From positions 445,287 through 509,286 of the forward strand of contig NZ_LFZV01000001.1 in the NCBI RefSeq assembly GCF_001183965.1: 64,000 bases of DNA, written 5' to 3'. This DNA comes from Bacillus sp. FJAT-27916 (GTDB lineage Bacteria; Bacillota; Bacilli; Bacillales; Pradoshiaceae). The notes under the pieces are model-generated. The model had not been told where the DNA came from, did no database searches, and saw only the letters and a list, made by a program, of their open reading frames with translations. The position numbers and the translations under genes were made by a program. Below, in pieces: positions 8,728 to 17,691 of the stretch (within the stretch, counting starts at the first letter, position 1; every line of letters begins with the position of its first letter).

Positions 8728-9429
8728 GTGGCGTACATTGAGATGATTGACAGCTATAAACGCTATCAGTCAGGGGAGACCACAATCGTCGCCAATAACG
8801 GAATAAACTTCACCATAGAAAAGGGCGAGCTTGCCATCATTCTTGGAGCCTCTGGAGCCGGTAAATCGACAGTCCTCAATATATTAGGCGGTATGGATAC
8901 GAATGATGAGGGGGATGTCATGGTTGATGGCAACAATATTGCTAAGTATAATACCCGGCAATTAACGGCCTACCGCAGAAATGATGTTGGATTTGTGTTT
9001 CAGTTCTATAATTTGTTGCCCAACCTGACGGCCACTGAAAATGTGGAGCTTGCAGCAAGTATTGTCCGAGATGCGCTGGATGCGAGGAAGGTGCTGCGGG
9101 ACGTAGGGCTGGCAGACAGACTTGATAACTTCCCTGCCCAGCTTTCTGGAGGTGAGCAGCAGCGAGTAGCGATTGCCCGTGCCGTTGCGAAAAATCCAAA
9201 GATTCTCCTATGTGATGAACCAACTGGTGCCTTAGACTATAATACTGGCAAATCAATTCTGAAAGTTCTGCAAAACATGAGCCGAGAATCTGGAACAACA
9301 GTTGTTATTGTCACCCATAATGCGGCAATTGCACCAATCGCTGATCGTGTCATTCATATCAATGATGCGAAAGTACGGAAGATTACGGTCAATCCCAATC
9401 CTGTTTCCATCGATTCGATTGAATGGTAG
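8728..9429 (+). CDS. ABC transporter ATP-binding protein (LolD/MacB-like, pairs with FtsX permease)
   Basis: The GTG at 8728 is preferred (product [13 protein letters not shown]) because AAAGGAGAGG lies about eight bases upstream; the ATG at 8722 is too close to that site. About 233 residues. Walker [11 protein letters not shown]-loop [11 protein letters not shown], signature [14 protein letters not shown], Walker [13 protein letters not shown] and the H-loop VTHN are all intact. This is the ATPase type that drives FtsX-fold permeases, and the permease gene starts 10 bases downstream. A local TetR regulator is divergent. Likely role: extrusion or sensing of a peptide, lipid or antimicrobial; substrate unknown. 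Confidence 0.9.
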   Translation: MAYIEMIDSYKRYQSGETTIVANNGINFTIEKGELAIILGASGAGKSTVLNILGGMDTNDEGDVMVDGNNIAKYNTRQLTAYRRNDVGFVFQFYNLLPNLTATENVELAASIVRDALDARKVLRDVGLADRLDNFPAQLSGGEQQRVAIARAVAKNPKILLCDEPTGALDYNTGKSILKVLQNMSRESGTTVVIVTHNAAIAPIADRVIHINDAKVRKITVNPNPVSIDSIEW

Positions 9430-9439
9430 GTGAATGGTG

Positions 9440-12400
9440 ATGATGAATAATATGCTGCACAGAGAGACATTCCGAACAATCAAGAAGACCTTCGGAAGAT
9501 TCCTATCCATTGCGGCTATGATTGCGCTAGGCTGCTTTGCCTTTGTTGGCTTAAAGGTGACTGGGCCTGATATGCGTTCAACGGCGGAAAAGATATACGA
9601 CACCTACCAATTAGCAGACGTTTCGATTGTTTCAACCTATGGACTAGACGAAACGGACGCAAAGGCTATTGAAGCGAATGAAAACATTGACACGATTGAA
9701 TATGGCTATTTTTATGATGCGATAGAAAAACGCATGAATGAATCGATTCGTGTCTTTTCATTGACCGATAAACTATCTAAATATAATTTATTGGCAGGAA
9801 AATTGCCGGAGAAAGCGGGGGACATTGCCCTTGATCAGAGTCTTAAATCTGTCTATGATCTAGGTTCTAAGATTGAATTGGTCAATCAAGATGGAAAAGC
9901 CATTCATTCGAGGCTGAACCGGTCTGCTTTCACGGTTGTTGGGTATGTGGAATCAAGTGAATTTGTGAGCAAGACAAATTTGGGGAGCTCAACTGTTGGG
10001 ACAGGAAGCCTGGATACATATGGTGTGGTGACAGAAGATCATTTCGATTCAGACGTGTACACGATGGCGCGCATTAAGGTGAAGGGTGCGAGCAAGTATG
10101 CCTATTATGAGGATGCCTATACACGTTTAATCAAGAAAAGCACTGCACAAATTACCTCGAGCTTAGAGGACCAGCCTGAACTTCGTCTTACCGCCATCAA
10201 AGAGGATGGACAAAAGGATATTGATCAGGCCCAAGCGAAAGTTAATGACGCTAAGCGGGAATTGGTCGATAAAGAGCAGGAATTGAGCGATGCGAGGCGG
10301 AAGCTTGTAAACGCTGAAGAAGATTACAATGAGCATCAAGCTCTTTATCAGCAGAAGATCAGCTCTGCCAAGTCAAAGATTGAAAGCGGGGAACAGGAGC
10401 TCGCAGCAGCCAAGCAGCAATTAATCGATGCAGAAAGGGCGATTGAGAATGGAGCGGCCAAGCTTGTGGATGCCAAGGCAACCTATGCGGAGAAGAAAGA
10501 GCAATTGGCCGATTCCAAGAACAGGCTTGACCAGGCAAGTGCCGTTATTCAGACGAATGAAGCAAAGCTGGCGGCAGCGGGTGCTGAAATGGAAGGTGCG
10601 AAGACTGCATTGCAGGAAGCAAAGGCAGAGATAGCAAGTAAACAGAAAACCGTTTCAGCAGGTAAAGAAGAAGCTGCCGGTGCTCAAGCTAAAATCACTG
10701 ATGCACAGGCCCAGCTTGATGCGAAATCAGTCGAGCTTGAGGAAGCGGCAGATCAGCTTACCCTCTTAAAGGCAAAGAAAGAAGAGCTCTTGAAGGATTC
10801 GGCTTCCATGGAGGCAGAGCAAGAAAAGCTGGATGAAACAATGGCGTATCTAAATGAGCAAATTACGGCCCTCAGCACACAGATTGAAAAGCTGCAAGCG
10901 GCAGGGGAGGATACAACCACGCTTGAGGTGCAATTGGCTGGGCTAAAAGCCGGGCTAGTAGAGGCTGAGCAAGGGGAACAAACCTTGGCAGCCAAAAGGG
11001 AGGAATTGGCCACAGGGACGGCTGAACTTGATGCCAGTCTCATGAAGCTTCAGGAAGCTTCTGAACAAGGCGAGAGTGAGCTGACAGCTGCTCAAGGAGA
11101 ACTTGATGCGAAGCAGGAGACGGTAAACAGTAAAATAGCTGAATTGGATAACGCGCAAGCTAAGATTGCCGCGGGACAGGCTAAGCTGAAAGAGAAGGAA
11201 GAGGCATTATCAACCCAAATGGCTGTTTATGAAGAGGGATTAGCTGAGCTTGAGAAAGCGAAACAGCAGCTTGCATCTGGTCAAGAGACGTATGAGCAGG
11301 CCGCTTCGAAATTGGCGGGTAGCGGTGCTCTTTTAGCGGAAAAAGAGCAGCAGCTCGAGGAAAGCAAGGCTCAGCTGCAATTCGGCCAATCCGAATATGA
11401 ACAAAAGGCAGACCAATTGCAGCAAGCAATCCATCAATTGGATGCCGAGAAAGCCGATGGTGCGAAACAATTGGCAGACGCCAAGGAGCAAATCGAAGCC
11501 GGGTTTGAGACGTATGAGGAAAATGAGACAAAATTCCTTGAGGCAAAGCTGGAGGCTGAAAAGGAGATTGCCGATGCGGAGGAGAAAATGGCGGATGCGA
11601 AGGATGAGCTGAATGCCCTTGAACTGCCGGTCTATGATGTACGTGACCGTACTGACAATCCTTCCTATAAACAGTATTGGGAAAACTCCCAGCGAGTTGA
11701 TTCATTGGCAAAGGTATTCCCGGTCATCCTCTTTGGCATCGCGTCCTTAGTGTCATTGACAACGATGACAAGGATGGTGAGTGAGGAACGCCAGCAAATC
11801 GGGACGCTCAAAGCATTAGGGTATGAGAACAATACCATTTTGAGCAAATATGTCGTGTACGGATCATTGGCGAGCATACTAGGAGCTGCGGTCGGCATCA
11901 CGCTTGCCCATTACATCCTGCCGATCGTCATTTTCAATGCGTATGCGGCTGAATACACCTTCCAAACGGTCGACCTGAGCTTCTTCCCAGTGTATTCTGT
12001 TATCGCACTTCTTGTCTCCATTGCCTGCACGACTGTAACGGTCTTTTTGGCGGCGCGAAAGGAAATGGGCCATACGCCAATGTATTTGATGACACCAAAA
12101 CCGCCAAAAATCGGTACGCGCATCCTGCTCGAGCGCATCACGCCGCTATGGAGCCGGTTGAGCTTTAATAATAAGGTGACGGCAAGGAATCTATTCCGTT
12201 ACAAAAAACGGATGCTCATGACGATCTTTGGTGTGGCCGGATGCACGGCCTTATTGATCACAGGCTTTGGCATCAAGAATTCCTTATCCGGTCTTGCTGA
12301 TAAACAGTTCAATACCCTCATTCGCTATGATATCCTCTCTGTTTATGATGAGGATAATAAGGAGATTGATAATTATCACAAAGCTTTGGCTGATGATGAG

Positions 12401-13300
12401 CAAATTAGCTCCTATGGAGATATTCATTATGAAGCGATGACAGGAACGGCTGCAGATGATAATGATCAGGATATTACGATGCTTGTCTCAGATGACCATG
12501 AGATGCTGGAGGACTATATGACACTCCAAAACCGGGAATCCGGCAAAAAGCTGTCCATTGAAGGAGATGGCGTCATTCTGAGTGAAAAACTCGCGAAGGT
12601 GATGGAAGCAGAGGTTGGCGATAAGGTCACCCTCCGTGATGCGGATGATCAGGAATATTCCTTTAAGGTTTCCGGTATTATGGAGATATATGTTGGTCAT
12701 TATGCCTTCCTTACAGATGAGTACTACGAGAAGGTCCTGGGGGGAAAAGCGGTGAATAATGCCAGCTTAATCAAGGTCAAGGATGACGCAGCAGAGAATG
12801 TGGACCGAGTGGCAGCAGATGTGATGAAGCAAGAGGCGACAACAGCCGTTATCAAGTCCAATCAATCGAGCAAAACCATTAATGAAATATTGGGTGGATT
12901 AGATAATGTCGTACTTGTCATCATCGTCTGTGCCTCCATGCTTGCAATTGTCGTCATATACAATCTGACGAATATCAATGTCTCTGAACGCATTCGCGAG
13001 TTGAGCACGATTAAGGTACTTGGCTTCTATCCGGTGGAAATCACCTTATATGTGTTCAAGGAAATCTTCGCCCTGACCATCATGGGGATTCTTACTGGCT
13101 ATTTGGGCGGTTACTTGCTTCATGCGTATATCAATGAAACATTGCCTCCAGATAATGCGATGTTCAGTCCAGATTTATGGATCAGCAATTTTGTTATCTC
13201 AGGGCTCATGACGATTGCTTTCTCTCTAATTGTTATGGTCATCATGCATGTGAAGCTGAAAAAGGTGGATATGCTTGAAGCCTTGAAATCAGTTGAATAA
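9440..13300 (+). CDS. Giant FtsX-family ABC permease with a long extracellular coiled coil
   Basis: About 1286 residues. ATG 9440 is chosen for spacing from AGGTGA; 9434 and 9443 are alternatives. One membrane span is at about 18-40 and an extracellular domain follows to about 250. Then comes a huge Ala/Glu/Lys/Gln-rich heptad region, about 254-729, with repeated motifs such as AKQQL and DAKxEL. The first FtsX core is at about 755-880 (VSEERQQIGTLKALGY), the second half has a span near 920 and an extracellular part, and the final three-span FtsX core is at about 1155-1280 (SERIRELSTIKVLGF). The coiled coil may reach through the wall to a partner or bridge subunits. Confidence 0.9.
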   Translation: MMNNMLHRETFRTIKKTFGRFLSIAAMIALGCFAFVGLKVTGPDMRSTAEKIYDTYQLADVSIVSTYGLDETDAKAIEANENIDTIEYGYFYDAIEKRMNESIRVFSLTDKLSKYNLLAGKLPEKAGDIALDQSLKSVYDLGSKIELVNQDGKAIHSRLNRSAFTVVGYVESSEFVSKTNLGSSTVGTGSLDTYGVVTEDHFDSDVYTMARIKVKGASKYAYYEDAYTRLIKKSTAQITSSLEDQPELRLTAIKEDGQKDIDQAQAKVNDAKRELVDKEQELSDARRKLVNAEEDYNEHQALYQQKISSAKSKIESGEQELAAAKQQLIDAERAIENGAAKLVDAKATYAEKKEQLADSKNRLDQASAVIQTNEAKLAAAGAEMEGAKTALQEAKAEIASKQKTVSAGKEEAAGAQAKITDAQAQLDAKSVELEEAADQLTLLKAKKEELLKDSASMEAEQEKLDETMAYLNEQITALSTQIEKLQAAGEDTTTLEVQLAGLKAGLVEAEQGEQTLAAKREELATGTAELDASLMKLQEASEQGESELTAAQGELDAKQETVNSKIAELDNAQAKIAAGQAKLKEKEEALSTQMAVYEEGLAELEKAKQQLASGQETYEQAASKLAGSGALLAEKEQQLEESKAQLQFGQSEYEQKADQLQQAIHQLDAEKADGAKQLADAKEQIEAGFETYEENETKFLEAKLEAEKEIADAEEKMADAKDELNALELPVYDVRDRTDNPSYKQYWENSQRVDSLAKVFPVILFGIASLVSLTTMTRMVSEERQQIGTLKALGYENNTILSKYVVYGSLASILGAAVGITLAHYILPIVIFNAYAAEYTFQTVDLSFFPVYSVIALLVSIACTTVTVFLAARKEMGHTPMYLMTPKPPKIGTRILLERITPLWSRLSFNNKVTARNLFRYKKRMLMTIFGVAGCTALLITGFGIKNSLSGLADKQFNTLIRYDILSVYDEDNKEIDNYHKALADDEQISSYGDIHYEAMTGTAADDNDQDITMLVSDDHEMLEDYMTLQNRESGKKLSIEGDGVILSEKLAKVMEAEVGDKVTLRDADDQEYSFKVSGIMEIYVGHYAFLTDEYYEKVLGGKAVNNASLIKVKDDAAENVDRVAADVMKQEATTAVIKSNQSSKTINEILGGLDNVVLVIIVCASMLAIVVIYNLTNINVSERIRELSTIKVLGFYPVEITLYVFKEIFALTIMGILTGYLGGYLLHAYINETLPPDNAMFSPDLWISNFVISGLMTIAFSLIVMVIMHVKLKKVDMLEALKSVE

Positions 13301-13309
13301 TCAAGGAAA

Positions 13310-13345
13310 GCCTCCCATTCAATTAGATGGGAGGCTCCTCTTTTT
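13310..13345. terminator. Bidirectional terminator between the FtsX permease and MFS genes
   Basis: GCCTCCCAT pairs with ATGGGAGGC (13327-13335), followed by a T-rich run on the plus strand. It lies between converging genes. Confidence 0.85.
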
Positions 13346-14500
13346 TTAGGCAGAATGCTTATTCAGTTTTTGCTCGAACAAAGTCACGCCGCTGCAGCCC
13401 AGAAGCACGGCGTTTGACCAGAAGATTGGGAAAAAGCCGAGCAGGGAACCGACAGATCCGAAGACAATCGGTATAAGGAATTGCACAGCTTTATTGACTG
13501 TGAGACGGATACCGAGCACCTCGCCTGTTCTTCCAATAGGGGAATGATTATAGGCCATTGTCATGGACAGCGGCTGACATAATCCCAGCCCAAGCCCCAT
13601 AAGGAAGGAGACGGCCATCAAATAGAATGGATCTCCATTGAGCGGGATGAGGAAGAAGGCCACCGCTGATATGGTAAGACAAACCCCTAGCACTCTCTCC
13701 TCCTTCATTTTGGCTGTTAAAAATGGCATGAAGAGACGTGACAGAATAAAGGCTGTCGCATTACAGCTAATAATGATCCCAATAACGGAAGCAGAAAGTC
13801 CGAGAGTTTTCCCGTATATTGGGAAGTAAAACTCATATAAGCCGACTCCTGTTAGAATAATACCGCTTGTAATGAATGTTTTCCGTAAGGATGGTTGCAT
13901 CAGCAGCTCGGTAAATCCGCCCTTCTGCTCTGCTTTCATCCCTGACTTTTTCTCTGCAAGAACCGGCATGGCGAGCTTTAGGAAGAACACCGCTGGAATA
14001 ACAGAGAAGGCCGCCAGAATCAAGAAAGTCACGGAATAGCCAAGATGGTCGATAGCAAATCCGGTTAATAACGGACCGATTAAATTGGCGACTGAAACGG
14101 CCAGTGTATAAGCAGCGAAGCTTTTGGAACGAGAATCCTCCGTACTATAAGCTCCGACTAAATTTTGGATTGAAACAATCGTGAATATCTGGAACAGTCC
14201 AAATAATAATTGTGCCGCAATTAAGGCGATTAAGCTTCCGTGGAATAGAAAGGGAATCAAAAGAGCCGCACCCGTTCCCAGCATCCCAATCGCAATCGGC
14301 ATTCGATAGCCCGTTCTGTCCGACAACCTGCCAGCATAGGAGGCAAAGAACATTGGAAAAAGAGCGGTTGAAGCGACGACAAGCCCTAAGGACAAGGAAG
14401 TAGCCTCTAAATCCATTGCATAAAGCGTAACAAGAACCGTATCTCCTCTAATACTCGTTTGAAACAACAAGGACAAAAGGATGACGGTGTAAAAGCGCAT
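13346..14500 (-). CDS. Major facilitator superfamily transporter (probable drug/metabolite exporter)
   Basis: 384 residues with about 12 hydrophobic segments. The conserved MFS loop motif between spans two and three reads GRLSDRTGYR at about residues 58-67. NLIGPLLTGFAIDHLG near 138-153 resembles the exporter motif C. The length is at the short end for the superfamily but both six-span halves appear complete. The FCD-type GntR gene lies upstream on the same strand, and a palindrome like the one before that regulator precedes this gene, so the regulator may control it. Substrate unknown. Confidence 0.85.
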   Translation of the reverse strand: MRFYTVILLSLLFQTSIRGDTVLVTLYAMDLEATSLSLGLVVASTALFPMFFASYAGRLSDRTGYRMPIAIGMLGTGAALLIPFLFHGSLIALIAAQLLFGLFQIFTIVSIQNLVGAYSTEDSRSKSFAAYTLAVSVANLIGPLLTGFAIDHLGYSVTFLILAAFSVIPAVFFLKLAMPVLAEKKSGMKAEQKGGFTELLMQPSLRKTFITSGIILTGVGLYEFYFPIYGKTLGLSASVIGIIISCNATAFILSRLFMPFLTAKMKEERVLGVCLTISAVAFFLIPLNGDPFYLMAVSFLMGLGLGLCQPLSMTMAYNHSPIGRTGEVLGIRLTVNKAVQFLIPIVFGSVGSLLGFFPIFWSNAVLLGCSGVTLFEQKLNKHSA

Positions 14501-14532
14501 GAACCTTCATCTCTTTTCTTGAATTAGACAAT

Positions 14533-14545
14533 ATTGTTTAACAAT
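14533..14545. promoter_or_regulatory. Candidate GntR/FCD operator upstream of the MFS gene
   Basis: ATTGTT-T-AACAAT is a perfect inverted repeat 33 bases before the MFS start. It has the TTGTnnnACAA shape used by several FCD-subfamily GntR regulators. A related palindrome lies before the GntR gene itself. Confidence 0.45.
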
Positions 14546-14659
14546 TTAGCTCTAGTTTATACCTGGTGGTAAAATATGTCTAACGAAGTGCTCGTGCGGA
14601 TGAAGAAAGCCTTTGGGTATGCTGATTTTCATGGGGAATAGGTTCCTTGAAAGCGCGGA

Positions 14660-14672
14660 TTTCGCCCATAAA
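14660..14672 (+). repeat. Isolated TTTCGCCCATAAA repeat word
   Basis: A single copy of the word that forms the periodic array at 46655-46750, again in intergenic DNA. Confidence 0.5.
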
Positions 14673-14798
14673 TCAAGAAGTGAGGATTATTTCATCCTGA
14701 AATGATGCCTAATCAAGTGATGACAGTCAAAAAAATAGAATCCAGCTGTCAAAGACCAGGTATTCCGGAATTTTTCTTTCATTTTGACCCTGCCTGGA

Positions 14799-14841
14799 AA
14801 AACAAAAAACAGGAGGATGACCATTTTGGTTTCTCCTCCTG
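14799..14841 (-). terminator. Terminator of the GntR gene
   Basis: Read on the minus strand, CAGGAGGA pairs with TCCTCCTG and a long T-rich tract (A-rich 14799-14809 on plus) follows. Confidence 0.8.
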
Positions 14842-14852
14842 CTTGAGATTCT

Positions 14853-15494
14853 TTAGACTAAGAAAGTATAGTTTTCTGCCAGGGCTTTGCGCACCTGTGC
14901 GATGTGATGCTTGATGGCATCCTCGGCCCAGTTTCCGTCATGTGACTTCATGGCATTAAGGACTTTCTGGTGCTCCTTAAGCGAGTCCTGAGTCCGGCCA
15001 GGAATAAGAATCGTCTTGATTTGCAGCCTTTTAAGCTGATTTTTGATCTTATTAACCATCTCGACAGCCTGCTGATTAGTGGATGCCTCGTAAATGATGG
15101 CATGAAAGGTTTGATTGCATTTGGAATACTCATCGAATCGATTGTTCTCCAAATGGCCTTTCATCTGCTCGAAGGTTTCCTCGAGCAGCAGCAATCTCTC
15201 CTCTGTCATATGAGGGGCGGCTGTTTTAGCAATTAATCCTTCTAATGTTTCGCGGATTTCCAGGTAATTGATGATCTCCTCCAGGGAAAAGGATTTAATC
15301 CTTGCCCCCTTATTGGTTTCGATCAAAACGAGATTCTCCTGTTCCAGCTTAAGCAATGCCTTCTTCACCGTGTTTCTGCTGACCCCAATCACTTCAGATA
15401 ATTCGCTCTCATTCAATTTCTGTGAAGGCTTATAATCACCCTCCATAATTCGTTGTTTAATATAATCATATGTGACTTCAGTTGGTCTGCTCAT
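14853..15494 (-). CDS. GntR-family transcriptional regulator, FCD subfamily
   Basis: The start MSRPTEVTYDYIKQRI is preferred; AGAGGT sits six bases upstream, and an ATG two codons earlier (15500) is the alternative. 213 residues. The winged helix-turn-helix is at about 1-70 (LNESELSEVIGVSRNTVKKALLKLEQENLV). The C-terminal FCD ligand-binding domain has helices with EIRETLEGLIAKTAA and NQTFHAIIYEAS. FCD regulators usually sense carboxylates or sugar acids through a bound metal; the downstream His in LKEHQKVLNAMKSHD fits. It probably regulates itself and the downstream MFS gene. Confidence 0.85.
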   Translation of the reverse strand: MSRPTEVTYDYIKQRIMEGDYKPSQKLNESELSEVIGVSRNTVKKALLKLEQENLVLIETNKGARIKSFSLEEIINYLEIRETLEGLIAKTAAPHMTEERLLLLEETFEQMKGHLENNRFDEYSKCNQTFHAIIYEASTNQQAVEMVNKIKNQLKRLQIKTILIPGRTQDSLKEHQKVLNAMKSHDGNWAEDAIKHHIAQVRKALAENYTFLV

Positions 15495-15535
15495 CCTCAT
15501 ACCTCTTTTTTTACATGTATTGTCACTATTAGTTT

Positions 15536-15547
15536 AACAAAATTGTT
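15536..15547. promoter_or_regulatory. Candidate GntR autoregulatory operator
   Basis: AACAA-AA-TTGTT inverted repeat about 42 bases upstream of the GntR start. It shares the AACAA/TTGTT arms with the palindrome before the MFS gene. Confidence 0.4.
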
Positions 15548-15733
15548 CAAAAATTTGAGCTTCTTGCTCTGATAGGATGCTTTTTGGAAGGCTGAAAAAA
15601 ATCATTCTTGATTCGCTCATTTCACATGATTCCGCTCGCCAAATCTCCAGGTATCGTTCGTAAGAAGCCGGGCATGGCTCTATTAACCTAATCTTGCATA
15701 ATGTCGATTGTGCATGAAGTCGATGAGGAGCTT

Positions 15734-16885
15734 TTATCCTTTATGAAACATGTAAGACTTTGATTTTGCTGAGATATTCAGGATGATGGTTAAAGCAAAT
15801 AGGCTTGAGAGCAGCGAGCTTCCGCCGTAGCTTAGCAAAGGCAGCGGAATGCCCGTAATGGGAACAAGCCCAATCACCATGCCAATATTCTCGAATATAT
15901 GGAATGTGAACATCGCAATAACCCCAACGCCAATCAGGGCTTCGTACTCATTCTTATTCTTCATGGTGATGGTCTTGACTTGCATTAAAAGAAGAAAATA
16001 GAGCACAACGACAATACTTGCTCCAATAAAGCCATATTCCTCGCCAATTGTAGTGAAAATAAAGTCTGAATGGGCTTCAGGGACATCGACAACCCCGTTT
16101 AGAAATCCCTTTCCTTCTGTCATGCCAGAACCGATTGCAAAAATGGACTGAGTGAGCTGATAGCCTATATTGCTGCTGTACATGAAGGGATTCAGCCAGG
16201 AATGAATTCGGTTTACTTGGTATTGGTCAAGAAAGACCAATAATAAATCCGGTTGATATAGATAGATATACGTTAAGATGCCGAGGGACAGTACAGCCCA
16301 ACCAGATAGGAGACTGAGGATTTTCCAGCTTACCCCTGAGCAAAAGATGATGCCAATCATAATGGTCAAAATAACCATCCCAGTACCCGCATCTGGCTGT
16401 AAGAGTATAAGGACAAGCGGAATCATTGTCCCAAGCACGATTTTGCCGATAAGTAAGGAATCAGTATAAAGGGTTCTATGAATAAACTTCCGGTTATGGT
16501 CGACCGAAAGCTTTGCTAGAAACATAATCAAGAAGACCTTCATAAATTCAGAGGGCTGCAAAGACCCGAGCGGTGTTGAAAACCAGGCCTTAATTCCTTT
16601 TATCTCAGGTGCAATGGTTGAAGGGGAAAGAAAGAGAATCACCAATAATAAAATACCGAACACATAAGCAGGGAAGGATAATCTCTTGATCTGCTCCGTA
16701 TCGAAGTAATAGATGACAGCAGTTAGTGAGAAGGCGATAATATACCAAATGAATTGCCGCAGGGCGAAGTTTGAAGAGTAAGGCAAAGAGGTTTGCGCGC
16801 TATAGATGCTTATGCAGCTAATGACCATGAATAAGATGATAATTCCTAATAAACCATAATCGTACTGACTATTATTTCGTTTCAT
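15734..16885 (-). CDS. FtsW/RodA/SpoVE-family peptidoglycan polymerase (SEDS protein)
   Basis: The start MKRNNSQYDYGLLG is chosen because AAGGAG lies six bases upstream on the coding strand; the in-frame codon at 16963 has none. 383 residues with about 10 membrane spans. SEDS signatures are visible: LGSLQPSEFMKVFLIMFLAK (the QPSE block), LLQPDAGTGMVI, VPEAHSDFIFTTIGEEYGF, and PITGIPLPLLSYGGSS near the C-terminus. These proteins polymerise glycan strands with a class B PBP. No PBP gene is adjacent, so rod, division or sporulation role is undetermined. It is transcribed alone. Confidence 0.9.
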   Translation of the reverse strand: MKRNNSQYDYGLLGIIILFMVISCISIYSAQTSLPYSSNFALRQFIWYIIAFSLTAVIYYFDTEQIKRLSFPAYVFGILLLVILFLSPSTIAPEIKGIKAWFSTPLGSLQPSEFMKVFLIMFLAKLSVDHNRKFIHRTLYTDSLLIGKIVLGTMIPLVLILLQPDAGTGMVILTIMIGIIFCSGVSWKILSLLSGWAVLSLGILTYIYLYQPDLLLVFLDQYQVNRIHSWLNPFMYSSNIGYQLTQSIFAIGSGMTEGKGFLNGVVDVPEAHSDFIFTTIGEEYGFIGASIVVVLYFLLLMQVKTITMKNKNEYEALIGVGVIAMFTFHIFENIGMVIGLVPITGIPLPLLSYGGSSLLSSLFALTIILNISAKSKSYMFHKG

Positions 16886-17305
16886 TTCTAATCTCCTTAC
16901 GATCTTCCTGACAAATAACCAAACCAATAATTTCCATATTAATATAGTAATCTTATTCGGCATAAAAGGGAACCTTTTTTAGGAGAAAAGAACGAGATTC
17001 TTAGTCATCATAAAAAATGCCCAGTTATCTGGGCATCTCTGGACAAATTATGATTTTAGCTTCGTGTTAAGCCATTGTGCCGCTTGCATGGCCACAATTG
17101 CAGACCTCTTGATTAGATAAGTCTAATCACAGAGCTATGTCAGCCTATGTAAAAAAGGCTTATCCTTTTAATCTTTGCTCGGTACCTCAGTTGTTCTGTA
17201 CAGTCTCTGCATTTGAGCCTGGATTGTGATTTCCCTTGCTGGTTACATTTAGCGGATGTTCACATTTATTAGATATTTTATGATAGTAATGGAGGTTGAT
17301 GTCGT
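16886..17305. other. 420-base intergenic region with an orphan terminator
   Basis: It holds a minus-strand terminator (17012-17036) with no intact gene in front of it. The minus-strand frame 17048-17122 encodes RSAIVAMQAAQWLNTKLKS then a stop, preceded by an in-frame TAG, so it may be a decayed gene end. The plus-strand side carries the promoter region of the YgbA-family gene. Confidence 0.4.
17012..17036 (-). terminator. Orphan minus-strand terminator
   Basis: ATGCCCAG / CTGGGCAT stem with a TTAT loop and, on the minus strand, a run of six T bases. No complete gene precedes it on that strand. Confidence 0.7.
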
Positions 17306-17644
17306 GTGGAAAGAATGCAGAGAGAAAGAGAAACGATCGTCCATATGATTGAGATGTATTGTAATCTCGAGCATAAACAGGAGGAGCTGTGCGAAAGCTG
17401 TGCGGAATTGAAAGAGTATGCCTTATTCCGTCTGAGCAAATGCCCTTTCCAGGAAAAGAAGCCTGCCTGTCAGAATTGCAAGATCCATTGCTATAAGCCG
17501 GATATGAAGAAACAGGTCAAGGATGTGATGCGCAAGAGCGGGCCAAAGATGATTTGGAAGCATCCGTACTTAGCAATCATGCATATCGTTGATACCTTCC
17601 GCGAAGCCCCTGATTTGCCGAAAAGGACAAAGAAGAAGGCCTGA
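17306..17644 (+). CDS. Nitrous oxide-stimulated promoter family protein (YgbA-like)
   Basis: 112 residues, GTG start 10 bases after GGAGG. The pattern is that of the YgbA/NO-stimulated family: MIEMYCNLEH followed by CESCAELKEYALFRLSKCPF, then KPACQNCKIHCYKPDM and GPKMIWKHPYLAIMHIVD. Seven Cys residues at positions about 18-60 could bind a metal or Fe-S cluster. In enterobacteria this family is linked to nitrosative stress; here no NO-related neighbour is visible. It is monocistronic, ending in a bidirectional hairpin. Confidence 0.85.
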   Translation: MERMQRERETIVHMIEMYCNLEHKQEELCESCAELKEYALFRLSKCPFQEKKPACQNCKIHCYKPDMKKQVKDVMRKSGPKMIWKHPYLAIMHIVDTFREAPDLPKRTKKKA

Positions 17645-17651
17645 TGCTAAA

Positions 17652-17686
17652 AAAAGCTAGAGTCGTAATGAAGCGGCTCTAGCTTT
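17652..17686. terminator. Bidirectional terminator between YgbA-like and DegV genes
   Basis: AAAGCTAGAGTCG pairs with CGGCTCTAGCTTT with A and T runs on the two flanks. Confidence 0.8.
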
Positions 17687-17691
17687 ATTTG

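Larger units (their letters stand above)
14501..14852. other. 352-base intergenic region between MFS and GntR genes
   Basis: It holds the putative regulator palindrome (14533-14545), one copy of the TTTCGCCCATAAA repeat word (14660-14672) and the GntR terminator. No coding sequence is supported on either strand. Confidence 0.6.

Noticed and set aside
11181-11711. 176-codon minus-strand ORF inside the coiled-coil region
   Set aside because: Pro/His/Ser-rich mirror of a Glu/Lys/Ala-rich heptad region; no signals.
14702-14914. Plus-strand ORF in the MFS-GntR gap
   Set aside because: It spans the GntR terminator and the end of the GntR gene, with no ribosome site and no recognisable domain.
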